Positions 10,676 to 22,214 of a DNA stretch of 64,000 nt are shown one piece after another (position 1 is the stretch's first letter; every line of letters starts with the position of its first letter). The notes under the pieces were generated by a model. That model searched no databases and was not told the origin of the DNA. It saw nothing but the letters and a program-made list of their open reading frames with translations. The position numbers and the translations under genes were made by a program. This DNA comes from Voacanga thouarsii (Eukaryota > Streptophyta > Magnoliopsida > Gentianales > Apocynaceae), in assembly GCA_026120185.1 (NCBI GenBank), contig JANUWF010001640.1, positions 434,001-498,000 on the forward strand, read 5' to 3'.

Positions 10676-11739
10676 TAAGTTCCTGCATGGAATTGTTTGA
10701 AGACCAAAACTTACTGTGGCAAGCCAAATGTGATTTGTATGGACGTTCCTTATGTAAAGGCAATTAAGGACTATTTTTCCTTTTTATTCCAGTCAACCAA
10801 GTCATTTGACAATCAAACAAGTAGTTTTATACAAAATGCCAAATTCTTTCTAAAACCTAACTTTGACAAGAATTTTAGAAACCCTTAATTGCTATTTCAA
10901 AATAAAACAATGTGTGATCAATTTTCTCCCAAGTGGGACAATTAACGTTGAGTACTCAATAAGGGTAGACTACCAGGACTAGTCTTGGAAGGGTTAGGGT
11001 AAGTCTCTCAGTAGGTGGCCACCTCTGAGGGGTGAGTCCTTCCTAGATAGGATGCCAGTCCGGTAGGTCATGCCGGTCCGAGCTAGCAAGTTTCAGTCAC
11101 GTGGACTGTGTGTTTTCGGATTGGACAATGGTAAGTTTGGGTGTAGAGATGGAAGAGTATCTCACCCGGTAGGCCGTACACCTACCTTTTGTCAGCTTGC
11201 ACAAAGTGTGGCATTCTGACCGTTATTTAGTCATGGGGTCCAACGTGTGGTAACCCATGGCTACCCATTTGAGTGGTTGTATTTATTGTGCACATGAGTG
11301 GTTTGAGAAGCAAAACACCACTCTTAATTTCAATACTTATTTAATGCTTGCCAGCACTTTTCATTATGCAATTTTTACAACTTGCATACATTACTTATTT
11401 TACCTGAAACACTCAAAGCACACACAGGCTTACTGAGATTTTTATCTCACCACCTTTTATGCCATGATTTCAGGAAGATCCTACCGTGGAGGTCATTAGC
11501 TAGATTATTGCCTATGCTTTGAAGACTCGTGTTATTTTCTTTATGTAACGTTTTGAGAGATTGTTACGAACAATTTATTGTGGATTTGTACCAGTATTTA
11601 TCTTTTGGGTTGTAATAAGTTTAAATTTTAATGTCTTTATTTTATTTTGTTCTTTCTAACCTAGTTATAAAGACCCCTTGTCCTCTGGACAGGGCGACAT
11701 CCCCGGCCTTGATGGGCCTAGGTAGTGGGGTGTTACAAG

Positions 11740-11750
11740 TGGTATCAGAG
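11740..11750 (+). promoter_or_regulatory. Primer binding site, element A copy 1
   Basis: TGGTATCAGAG, complementary to the 3' end of plant initiator-Met tRNA, lies two bases after the LTR end. Confidence 0.92.
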
Positions 11751-11836
11751 ACTAGGTTTAGGCAAGTATTGATAGAATCTGTTTTGATTTATTAAGTTGA
11801 AATCTTTTATCTGACCTGTCTTGTTTATGCTATAGG

Positions 11837-12313
11837 ATGGTTAGAATGATTAGAATCGCAAGGAAAGGGCAGTAATGGCACCCTCCCATTCCTATCTACC
11901 CGGAGGACCTACGAGTGCCTCAGCCTGCACCTCAGCCTGCACCGCAGCCAATCATTCCCCTGGATGACAGTAGTGACGATGAGGTCCAGATCATTGAGCC
12001 ACCCCCAATTCCCATGATCGACCTGGTTACTGACAGTGAAGACGAGGAGATAGACATGGAATATTTTCCCCTCCCTCCTAGTCCCATAGTTGACTTGGTA
12101 GCTGACAGTGATGACCCCAGGGAGATAGATTATGAATCTCCACCTAGACCTTCCTTTGTAACCCCACCCATTCAAGTTGAAACCGGGGAGAGTTCTAGGA
12201 GACCCGGGAAGGAGCCAATAGATGGGTTTGCAATTGGGGCTGGGATAGACTTCACTAGGAATTCGGGGGGATGGTTATATGAGGCCAACTTTGAAGACTC
12301 TGATGAGGATTAG
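11837..12313 (+). pseudogene. Acidic pre-gag ORF of element A, copy 1
   Basis: This ORF lies between the primer site and gag. The probable original start is the ATG at 11837; a TAA after 12 codons breaks it, and the frame then stays open to 12313. It is Pro-rich at first (repeated PQPAPQP) and then strongly acidic. The motifs MIDLVTDSEDEE and IVDLVADSDD repeat a hydrophobic-acidic pattern seen in SUMO-interacting motifs. The C-terminus ends GGWLYE followed by FEDSDED. Related ORFs sit at the same place in copies A2, C1, C2 and D. No Gag, zinc knuckle or membrane feature is present. The function is unknown; SUMO binding is inference from motif shape. Confidence 0.7.
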
Positions 12314-12595
12314 AAAGGCTAAGTGCTGCTACGATTGGGATGTTTATTTACTGCCTTCCATAAACCCCTTTGCTAAGAATTTTCTTTTCTTTTACCATGT
12401 TTACTGCTTTAAATCCGAATTTATGTAAATAAGAGTGCTGGGAGTACTCTAAATCTTGAGGAAAAATCTATATGCAATTATTTATACAAAACTTGCATCT
12501 AAATTTCTTTCGTTTAAAGTTGAATGTGAATGCATGCTCAATTTGGATATTTTTAACTTTGATGCATAAACTCATTGTCTAGGGAATGGTTTAGA

Positions 12596-13555
12596 ATGGC
12601 ACCCAGACGTCGTACAGCCACATCCAGCAGAAGGGTTCCTGAGGTAGAGCCCGTGACACCAGAGTTTGATACAACTCAAATGCCATCACCGAACCAGGGG
12701 GATGAGAATGAACTGGAGCCAAAAATGGGATCGGAAGAACCGGTTAGTGTAACTATGACGCAAGCGTTCCACAAGGTGACTGAGATTCTACAAACCTTAT
12801 TTGAGCGGAGGAATCCGAAAGGGGAAGATGAGGCATTGGAGCGGTTTCTGAAATTTAAACCTCCTATCTTCTTGGGAGAGGCCGAACAAGACCAGAAAGC
12901 CGAACAATGGGTGGAACAAATGGAGGATATATTTGCTACGCTCCAGTACGGGAAGATGAGTTCCAGAATCTAAAGCAGGAAAGCATGATGGTAGCCCAAT
13001 ACGCAACACGGTTCACGCAACTGTTAAAGTACTGCAAGAGGCTGGTGGATACTGAACAGAACAGAATGAGGTAATTTGTTAAGGGATTAAGGCAAGAGTT
13101 AAGAAGGGCATTAGCACCCTCTCCACGGACGACTTATTCGGGGTCTGTGGACACCGCCACTCGTACTGAGAATGTGGATCGCAACTGATTGGCTCTACTA
13201 CCGTTCGTACCGACAAGACCGCCGCCAAGACCTTTTCAGAGGCAGCAACCTGGCAAGCGCCCTGCCAACCAGCAGTGGTAGAATCGTGGAAAGCAAGCCC
13301 GAACAACACCGGTTGGTCCTGCATAGAATCTTCCAATATGCTGGACGGTGGAAAAAGAGGCCACATTGTGAGAAATTGTTGGATCAGAGGAGGCGAGCGG
13401 AAATGCTACCACTACGGAGACCCGAACCATCCGCGGAATGCCTGCCCTGAGCTTCTCCGGATCGGACATGGGAACCCAGCGCAGAACCCGGGGCCCAATC
13501 GAGCCAATACCTCAGGAGCTTCCGGGAGTGGAACGCAGAAGCCGCACGTGAAAGC
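12596..13555 (+). pseudogene. gag: gag of element A, copy 1 (broken)
   Basis: It starts at ATG 12596 (MAPRRRTATSSRR); the acidic ORF and a 282-bp spacer precede it. The capsid-like retrotransposon Gag region (EALERFLKFKPPIFLG, then EQWVEQMEDIF) is recognisable to about 12948. A 168-bp segment present in copy 2 (22569-22736) is missing here, shifting the frame. A private TAA lies near 13073. The zinc-knuckle region near 13350-13440 has lost a Cys in each finger (DGGKRGH where copy 2 has DCGKRGH, and CYHYGDPNH). In intact relatives gag and pol are one frame; the gag/protease border here is approximate. Confidence 0.85.
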
Positions 13556-15134
13556 AAAAGTTTATGCTCTCAACCGGGAGGAGGTTGGAGCTGATGCAGC
13601 AGTAGTGGAAGGTACGTTTACTATCCAAGGACGTTCCGTTAATGCATTGATAGACCCTGGATCTACCCATTCCTATTTGAATAAGAGTTATGCATATCAA
13701 TTGGGTTGGGATGGAGTGGAACTACCTTTTACCTTGTTAGTCAGTATGCCTTTGGGGAAAATGGTGCAAGCGGATCGGTATGTGCAAAATTGTAAAGTTG
13801 AAGTGGGGAGAGAAAGCTTGGAGGGAGATCTAATAGTCTTAGCCATTGATGATTAAGATTTGATATTGGGAATGGATTGGCTAGCGAAGCATGGGGCTAG
13901 AGTAGACTGTAAAAATAAGTTGGTTCAGTTCATTAGACCAGGATTTGATGTGTTGGAGTTCAATGGCAAGAAAGTAAAAGAATTGAAGCTTTTGATAACT
14001 GGGGCTAAAGCCCAGAAATTGTTAAGGCAAGGATGTCTAGGATATTTGGCTTATGTAATACACAAGCCGAAGGACCAGTGCATTCTGGAGGATACTAAGG
14101 TGGTAAAAGATTTTCCCGACGTGTTCCCTGCGGAACTCACTTCTCTACCTCCCACTCGAGAAGTTGAGTTCACCATTAATCTAGTCCCAGGAGCGGAATC
14201 GGTGTCTCGAACTCCGTATCGGATGGTACTAGTAGAGCTGAAGGAATTGAAGGAACAGCTGGAAGAGTTGGTAAGACAAGGCTATATCAAACCCAACACG
14301 TCACCCTGGGGAGCACTTGTGCCATTTGGAAAGAAAAAGGACGGGACTCTAAGGTTGTGTATTGACTACCGAGGGTTGAACAACCTGACCATCATGAATA
14401 AATACCCTTTGCCGTTAATTGACGAGCTATTCGACAAGATGCAAGGATCCAGTTGTTACTCCAAACTGGATTTGAGGCAAGGCTACTATCAAGTGAGGAT
14501 AAAGGAGGAAGATATTCCTAAGACGGCCTTCAATACAAGATATGGTCACTATGAGTTTGTGGTGATACCTTTCGGGGTAACCAATGCACCCGCGGTATTT
14601 ATGGACTTGATGCATCGAGTGTTCCAACCCTACTTGGACAAGTTCGTGGTGGTCTTCATCGACGACATACTTATATACTCCAAGAGCTCGGAGGACCATG
14701 CAGAACATTTGAAGTTGGTACTGGAAAAGCTAAGGGAGCACAAGCTTTACGCCAAGTTTAGCAAGTGCGAGTTTTGGCTGGATAGTTTGGCATTTCTTGG
14801 TCACGTGGTGACCAAGGATGGGATCAAAGTAGACCCAGCGAAAGTTGAAGCCGTTTCGGACTGGAAGCAACCGGAGAACATCATAGAGATTCGAATCTTC
14901 TTGGGATTGGCTGGCTACTACCGGAGGTTTATTAAGGGGTTTTCAACGCTAGCATCTCCTATGACCCGGCTACTGAGAAAGGTCGTACCCTTTGATTGGA
15001 ATGGAAAATGTGAAAAGAGTTTTCAAGAATTGAAGTGGAGGTTAATGACAGCGCCTGTGCAGAGTCTACCAGAGGCAGATAAACCTTACGCACTATATAC
15101 GGATGCTTCGAAGGAAGGCTTGGAGCAGTGTTGA
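13556..15134 (+). pseudogene. pol: Protease and reverse transcriptase, element A copy 1
   Basis: The protease has an ALIDPGSTHSY active-site motif (Asp codon at 13653) and a distal DLILGMDWL motif. An in-frame TAA at 13854-13856 splits it. The reverse transcriptase is nearly complete from 13860: the [17 protein letters not shown] block, [11 protein letters not shown], and the catalytic FIDD box at 14655-14666 all read well. The thumb and connection follow up to YTDASKEG at the start of RNase H, where a one-base loss causes a TGA at 15132. Both lesions are shared with copy 2. Confidence 0.92.
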
Positions 15135-17017
15135 TGCAAGATAGGAAGGTGATCGCCTATGCTTCTCGATAATTGAAGCCTCATGAAGTCAATTATCCCA
15201 CGCATGACCTAGAGCTGGCTGCCATTGTGTTCGCATAAAAGAAATGGCGGCACTATTTGTATGGAGCGGAATATGAAGTGTTCACGGATCACAAAAGCCT
15301 GAAGTATATCTTCACCCAGAAAGACTTGAATTTGAGGCAGCGGAGATGGATGGAATTTTTGGAAGAGTACCGTTGTCCTATTAACTACCACCTCGGGAAA
15401 TCCAACGTCGTTGTTAATGCCCTGAGCCGGAAAGTCAGAATGGCCAGGCTAAGAGTATAGGAGGTTAAAATGGTTTAGGATGTGTTGGATAGAAAAGTAG
15501 AAGTGCAAGAGGAGAGAATCATTATTAGCAACCTGAAGTTGATACTAGATCTAAGGTGGGAGATTGTTGAAGCTTAGCAGAGTAATGCAGAATTCAAGTT
15601 TTTCATGGACAAGGAGCTTAAGTGGCAAGGCGGTGAATTCCGACAGAACGAAGCGGGAGTGTTATACTTCCGGGATCGTTTGTGTGTACCCGAGGAGCTC
15701 TAGTTGAGGGACAGAATTTTAGAAGAGGCGCATAAGAGCAAGTACTCTATTCATCCAGGAGAGGTCAAGATGTATCAGGATCTGAAAAAGTCTTATTGGT
15801 GGCCTGGGATGAAGCGGAACGTGGTTAAGTATATCTCAACGTATCCAACCTGTCAGAAAGTCAAAGCGGAGCACAAGAATGTGGCATGATTATTGCAACC
15901 GTTGCCAGTACCGGAATGGAAATGGGAAGAGGTGACCATGGACTTCGTTACCGGACTCCCGATGGCAAGAAACCAAAAAGACGCCATATACGTAGTGGTG
16001 GATCGATTGACCAAGTCGGCGCATTTCATACCCGTGAATGTAAAGGATTCAATGGAAAAGTTGGCTCAGACCTACGTGCGGGAAATAGTCAGATTACACG
16101 GAGTGCCTTCAAGTATTGTGTCCGACCGTGATCTGAGATTTACATCCCGATTTTGGGGTAAGTTTCAAGAATCGATGGGTTCTAATCTGAAGTTCAGTAC
16201 GACGATGCATCCGCAGACTGATGGACAATCAGAAAGGGTTATTCAGATATTGGAGGATATGCTGAGAGCCTGTGTATTAGATTTCGCGGATAAATAGATC
16301 GAAAGTTTGTCGTATGCCGAGTTGTCATACAATAACAGTTATCAAGCTTCGATTGGAATGGCTCCGTATGAAGCTCTATATGGACGTAAGTGTCAGGTTC
16401 CACTATACTGGAGTTGGTTAGAGGATGGTCACATAAGTAAATCGGGAGAAGTCTATGTTCAAGAAACGTTGGACAAGGTCAAGTTAATTAGGGAAAGGTT
16501 GAAAGCAGCTCAGAGCAGACAAAAGAGGTATGCGGACAATAGGCGGAGGGAGTTAGAATTTCAGGTGGGTGACAGCGTGTTACTAAAACTGACACCAAAT
16601 AGGGGAATCCTGACACATCTGAAAGGGGGAAAGCAGAGTTCGGGGTACTTGGGACCATTTCCAATAAAAGAGAGAATTGGGCCGGTGGCGTATCGATTAG
16701 ATTTGCCAGATGGGTTGATGGGAATTCACGACGTATTCCATTTTTCGCAGTTGAATAAGTACAATGCCGATCCCGGACATGTTTTGAATGATGAGCAATT
16801 AGTGCAACAACCCGACCTGAGCTATGTGGAGAAACCCAAAAATATATTGGACCGAAGTATCAAGACTCTCCGGAATAAGTAGATTTCGATGGTAAAAGTG
16901 CAGTGGGAGCATCATGGCACGCGAGATGCCACATGGGAAACAGAAGAATGGGAAAAGCGGAAGTATCCCCGATCTGAGATAAAGGTGCGTCTAAATTTCG
17001 GGAAGAAATTTTCCTAA
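15135..17017 (+). pseudogene. pol: RNase H, integrase and chromodomain, element A copy 1
   Basis: RNase H continues with the THDLELAA and [13 protein letters not shown] motifs. The integrase has the zinc-binding end (HPGEVKMY, then CQKVKAEH), a core with TGLPMARNQKDA and VSDRD, and a third catalytic region at QTDGQSERV. The tail has PVAYRLDLP and VFHFSQL, then a chromodomain-like end (ILDRSIKTLRNK, WETEEWEKRKYP). Stops interrupt it; those at 15172, 15236, 15458 and 16295 are shared with copy 2. Several others near 15470, 15576, 15702 and 15888 are private to copy 1. Integrase plus chromodomain identifies a chromovirus. Confidence 0.9.
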
Positions 17018-17028
17018 GGAGGGGAGGA
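17016..17028 (+). promoter_or_regulatory. Polypurine tract before LTR_A2
   Basis: AAGGAGGGGAGGA directly before the LTR start would prime plus-strand DNA synthesis. The pol stop codon (17015-17017) overlaps its edge. Confidence 0.88.
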
Positions 17029-17273
17029 TGCGAAACCCCACCTAAAGCCAACCCTAGAGTAAGGGGGTAGAGATGCATATCATATTATTTTGCATGAATA
17101 TATATGTTTTTGAATGATTTTATGTGCTTTAGAATTGCGGGTTATATGTTAAAATGCTTAGTTATGCTTATTGAGTAGGAGGGGTAAAATGGTAATTTTG
17201 CTTGAGGTCCGAATAGGAAAATAACTTGAGGATTAAATAAGAAAAATATGTGGGTGAGAAAATAAGAACAAGA

Positions 17274-17340
17274 GTTAGTGTGGTTAAGTGGTTAGGGCTT
17301 TGGAATTAATCTCCAAAGTCATGAGTTCAAATCCCATCAT
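17274..17340 (+). promoter_or_regulatory. tRNA-like A-box/B-box pair in LTR_A2
   Basis: TGGTTAAGTGG (17281-17291) and AGTTCAAATCC (17324-17334) are 32 bases apart, as in LTR_A1. Confidence 0.5.
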
Positions 17341-18942
17341 TTAATTTTTATCATGATTATCTTAATTAAGTTTGAATTTTTGTTTCTTGCATTCCTTAGA
17401 AATAGGAATGTTGTCTTAGGGGAGACATGATGAGAATGTTCTAAATCTTATCATTGTGTCCTAAAAAGAATTCTAGGGGAATTCTTATTCTATTTATTAC
17501 CTCTAGCTTTGTCCTAGCATTTTCGTATTTCAAATGAACCAAAAACCATCAAATCTTTCTTTTAAATTCAAAAAAAAAATTCTGTGATAATTTCTCATCC
17601 ATGAATTCCGAAAATTAATCTTGGAGGAGGGAGGTTGGCCGAAAATAGAAGGTGAAATAGGAAGGGTTTCCAAGAGAAATCATCACCAGGATAGAACCTT
17701 CAAATTCACCTTCATGTTGTTCATATTTTAGTGAAGGAAAATCTGGAAATTTTCTAGAATTTTTGCAGACCATCTCTTCAAAAAATTCAGCCAGTAAACC
17801 CACTCATTTGCTACCAGAAAAATTGTCATTTCATGTGGCTTGAAGGCTGGAAAATTTGTACAATTTTCAGACTGCACAAACTGTGCAAAACCAGGAAAAA
17901 AATTCTGGAATTTCGCAGCTTTCAATCAAGAGAAAGAAGCTGCTTTAGTCCATCTTCAAGACAGCAAAACTCCCCTGTATTTCTCCAGAAAGAAGGCTGG
18001 AAAATCACCTTTGGAACACCTTCAAACCTCCTCAAGAACCAGCTGCAAGTCGGGCTGAAGAAGTGCGAAAAATTCTGCACCGAAATTCTGCACCAATTTT
18101 CGTTGCTTTGAACAATTTGAAACCAGAATTTTACCAGCTTTGCTTCCTTCAAGCCTAGGCCGAAAATCACCCTTCAACTTCTGTAACATTAATCCTTGTT
18201 CAACCATGGACTGAACATCATTGACCTTCACACTTACCTTCACTGCATGGACTCCATAACCACACCTCAAAACCCTTCTAAGATCACTCCATTCAAACTT
18301 TTTTTGAACTTCAAACTAATTTCAGAATTTTACTCCATGGAAACTTTCTTGTATCAAGCTAATGAAATAGAATTTTCTCTACCATTTAAGACTAAATTTT
18401 GGCTAGCCTTGGAGCAATATTGACCTCCATTCATTTCATCAAAGCCACCTTGTTCAGCCGGCACCATTAAAGAGCTTAGACACCTTCCTTGATCAAATAC
18501 CATAGCTAACCACCTACCTTAAACAACTCCACAACTTTCTCCATTTCAATTTCAAATAAATTTGATCACTCTCTCTCCCACAAGCTGAAAACCGAAACTC
18601 CCCTTCATCCTAGACCATTCGGCCAGCACCCTACCAGATTTCGTGCAGCATTTCTTCCACACTCTCTCTATTTTCACCAAGAACACCAAGAACACACACT
18701 AAACTTCTTCAAGCCTAAACCTACTCTAAACACCTGCAATCAATCTCAAATACTCCAGATCACTTCTATTTAATCCCTAGACTTCATTTCTAGTATTTAT
18801 AACACAAAACCACGCCAACAAGAATTTTCAATCGGATCAAAATCAGCTTTTCCTAGAAGGTCTCAATAACATTAACAAGGTAAATCAAGAACAACCTTAT
18901 TGTTCATCCTCTTCTATTCAATTCTTTATATACCTTTCAAAT

Positions 18943-18943
<1 letters not shown>

Positions 18944-18978
<35 letters not shown>
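18944..18978 (+). repeat. (CT)n microsatellite in LTR_A2
   Basis: About 17 CT units lie 11 bases after TATATA (18927-18932). Confidence 0.95.
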
Positions 18979-18980
<2 letters not shown>

Positions 18981-18987
18981 AACTGAA

Positions 18988-19010
18988 ATGGTTGATCAAA
19001 CATCAACCAT
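18988..19010 (+). repeat. Perfect hairpin after the CT tract, LTR_A2
   Basis: ATGGTTGAT pairs with ATCAACCAT around a 5-base loop. Equivalent weaker hairpins sit at this place in LTR_A1 and LTR_C2. Confidence 0.65.
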
Positions 19011-20239
19011 GGCTGTTTTTCTGTGGGATCACTCAAGACTCTCCGTCGCGCGTGGACCTTCTTTAGTCTTCATCATAGTCCTCGTCAATCAAGTAATTAT
19101 TATCAAAACCTTCTTTTTAAATTCTGAAATCATGTCTCTTAGGAGGTGATAGGGAGATAGAATATGAATGGGGGATTGAGTATGTGCATGTGGATTAAGG
19201 GGACGGAGTTTAGACGTGATGATTGTTGTATATGACTAAGTTGTATGTATTTCCTTTTGAATCAATGTATGTCCTTCGTGCTTGATGAATTTTTTGGATG
19301 GTTGAAGCATGTTAGACATCATGACACCAAAGGTAATTAGACTCTTATGTTTCTATTTTCCGTTAAAGCCATTACTGATGATTATGCCTAGAAGAAAGGT
19401 AGCCTTGTGGTGGTATGTGATAAGTCAAGCATGTGTTCGTGAATGGATTGATTTATTATTTGATGTTGGAGAATGTGTTTAATAATCTCATCTAGCAATA
19501 GGAAAATCATGGTGAGAGATTATTTTCTTGTTAAGTCTAGGTTATTTTTATTAATAAATTTTATTACTTTAATTAGAATTACTACTATATTGTTCTCTAT
19601 AAAATTCGAAACTCTAGGAAGATTTGGATTGGATTATTAATTGGGATATTAATATTTTATTTATCAAATAAATAAAACCTTTTATTAAAAATAATATGTA
19701 TAATGATAGATAAATCTTTTATATAAATAATAATAAAAAAAGACTAGAATTAATTAATGACCTTGTAGGCCCTAGTCAAAACTTTTACCTATGTTCCTAA
19801 ATATCATTTATATTAAAATCTATTTGTTATTTATTAAATAAAAATTCCAAATAATTCATTTACTATTAATTTTATTTATTATTAATTATTTATTACTTAT
19901 TAAAAATTATTTGTAATTTATTATTTATCTACAATAAAGCTATTTTTAAATTACCATTAATTAATATTATTTAGGGCTTAGTTTTATTCAATGTTCAAAC
20001 CTTAGTTTATTTACTAATAATAGTACTCATGAATTATTAATTGAGTCTATAATTTATTAGCAATTATTTTAGAACTCCAAGTTATTTTAACTTATCAAAC
20101 TAGACTTATTTTATAAAATTCTTTATCAGCTAGCCTTAAAGCTTAGGACATTAGGGATGTGATGATAATAAGTTGAACTAGGATTACTTGTGTAAGTGAA
20201 TTTGGCTTGAGTGTAACCTTATGTCTTGTGTTTACCCAG

Positions 20240-20293
20240 GAGGGGTTAGGTCAGCCTTGGAAGACTCTTGAATTTGGGCAAGCAAGGAATCAG
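20240..20293 (+). other. Candidate LTR mini-exon (A2)
   Basis: CAG (AG at 20238-20239) precedes and CAG/GTAAGT (GT at 20294) follows; 54 nt. The flanking predicted introns are 19093-20239 and 20294-21455. Confidence 0.45.
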
Positions 20294-21359
20294 GTAAGTT
20301 CCTGCATGGAATTGTTTGAAGACCAAAACTTACTGTGGCAAGCCAAATGTGATTTGTATGGACGTTCCTTATGTAAAGGCAATTAAGGACTGTTTTTCCT
20401 TTTTATTCCAGTCAACCAAGTCATTTGACAATCAAACAAGTAGTTTTACACAAAATGCCAAATTCTTTCTAAAACCCAACTTTGACAAGAATTTTAGAAA
20501 CCCTTAATTGCTATTTCCAAATAAAACAATGTGTGATCAATATTCTCCCAAGTGGGACAATCAACGTTGAGTACTCAATAAGAGTAGACTACCAGGACTA
20601 GTCTTGGAAGGGTTAGGGTAAGTCTCTCAGTAGGTGGCCACCTCTGAGGGGTGAGTCCTTCCTAGATAGGATGCCAGTCCGGTAGGTCATGCTGGTCCGA
20701 GCTAGCAAGTTTCAGTCACGAGGACTGTGTGTTTTCGGAGTGGACAACCGGTAAGTTTGGGTGTAGAGATGGAGGAGTATCTCACCCGGTAGGCCGTACA
20801 CCTACCTTTTGTCAGCTTGCACAAAGTGTGGCATTCTGACCGTTATTTAGTCATGGGGCCCAACGTGTGGTAACCCATGGCTACCCATTTGAGTAGTTGT
20901 ATTTATTGTGCACATGAGTGGTTTGAGAAGCAAAACACCACTCTTAATTTCAATACTTATTTAATGCTTGCCATCATTTTTCATTATGCAATTTTTACAA
21001 CTTGCATACATGGCTTATTTTACCTAAAACACTAAAAGCACACACAGGCTTACTGAGATTTTTATCTCACCACCTTTTATGCCATGATTTCAGGAAGATC
21101 CTGCTGTGGAGGTCATTAGCTAGATTATTGCCTATGTTTTGAAGACTCGTGTTATTTTCTTTATGTGACGTTTTGAGAGATTGTTACGAACAATTTATTT
21201 TGGATTTGTACCAGTATTTATCTTTTGGGTTGTAATAAGTTTAAATTTTAATGTCTTTATTTTATTTTGTTCTTTGTAACCTAGTTATAAAGACCCCTTG
21301 TCCTCTGGACAGGGCGACATCCCCGGCACTGATGGGCCTAGGTAGTGGGGTGTTACAAG

Positions 21360-21370
21360 TGGTATCAGAG
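21360..21370 (+). promoter_or_regulatory. Primer binding site, element A copy 2
   Basis: TGGTATCAGAG lies two bases after the LTR_A2 end. Confidence 0.92.
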
Positions 21371-21456
21371 ACTAGGTTTAGGCAAGTATTGATAGAATCT
21401 ATTTTGATTTATTAAGTTGAAATCTTTTATCTGACCTGTCTTGTTTATGCTATAGG

Positions 21457-21932
21457 ATGGTTTGAATGATTAGAACCGCAAAGAAAGGGCAGCAATGGCA
21501 CCCTCCCATTCCTATCTACCCGGAGGACCTACCAGTGCCTTAGTCTGCACCTCAGCTGCACTGCAGCCAATCATTCCCCTGGATGACAGTAGTGACGATG
21601 AGGTCCAGATCATTGAGCCACCCCCAATACCCGTGATCGACCTGGTTACTGACAGTGAAGACGAGGAGATAGACATGGAATATTTTCCCCTCCCTCCTAG
21701 TCCCATAGTTGACTTGGCAGCTGACAGTGATGACCCCGGGGAGATAGATTATGAATCTCCACCTAGACCTTCCTTTGTAACCCCACCCATTCAAGTTGAA
21801 ACCGGGGAGAGTTCTAGGAGACCCGGGAAGGAGCCAATAGATGGGTTTGCAAATGGGGCTGGGATAGACTTCACTAGGAATTCAGGGGGATGGTTATATG
21901 AGGTCGACTTTGAAGACTCAGATGAGGATTAG
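21457..21932 (+). pseudogene. Acidic pre-gag ORF of element A, copy 2
   Basis: The start ATG at 21457 is conserved, but TGA is the third codon, a TAG follows near 21540, and a one-base loss near 21556 shifts the frame. An open frame then runs to 21932. It keeps the acidic body with VIDLVTDSEDEE and IVDLAADSDD and the GGWLYE...SDED end. The lesions differ from copy 1, so the two copies have decayed separately since duplication. The function is unknown. Confidence 0.7.
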
Positions 21933-22214
21933 AAAGGCTAAGTGCTGCTACGGTTGGGATGTTTATTTACTGCCTTCCATAAACCCCTTTGCTAAGGATT
22001 TTCTTTTCTTTTACCATGTTTACTGCTTTAAATCCGAATTTATGTAAATAAGAGTGCTGGGAGTACTCTAAATCTTAAGGAAAAATCTATATGCAATTCT
22101 TTATACAAAACTTGCATCTAATTTTCTTCCGTTTAAAGTTGAATGTGAATGCATGCTCAATTTAGATTTTTTTAACTTTGATGCAGAAACTCATTATCTA
22201 GGGAATGGTTTAGA

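Larger units (their letters stand above)
7400..11737 (+). mobile_element. LTR_A1
   Basis: It runs from TGTGAAACCCC to TGTTACA, 4338 bp, and is followed two bases later by the primer site. It aligns over its length to LTR_A2 with scattered differences. Blocks in order are the tRNA-like pair, U3, TATA-like sequence, CT tract, hairpin, AT-rich stretch 9483-10622, exon-like block, and a conserved R/U5 end. ORFs inside (for example 10697-10888) recur in the other copies only because the DNA does. Confidence 0.93.
17029..21357 (+). mobile_element. LTR_A2 (middle LTR of composite A)
   Basis: It starts TGCGAAACCCC (TGT changed to TGC), ends TGTTACA, and is 4329 bp. A polypurine tract precedes it and a primer site follows, so it serves as 3' LTR of copy 1 and 5' LTR of copy 2. 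It carries the same ordered blocks as LTR_A1. Confidence 0.93.

Noticed and set aside
10697..10888. 63-codon ORF repeated in LTR_A1, LTR_A2 (20316-20507) and LTR_A3 (26773-26964)
   Set aside because: It recurs because the LTRs are copies. The matching stretch in C1 has a stop, it lies in the predicted second intron, and no motif is recognisable.
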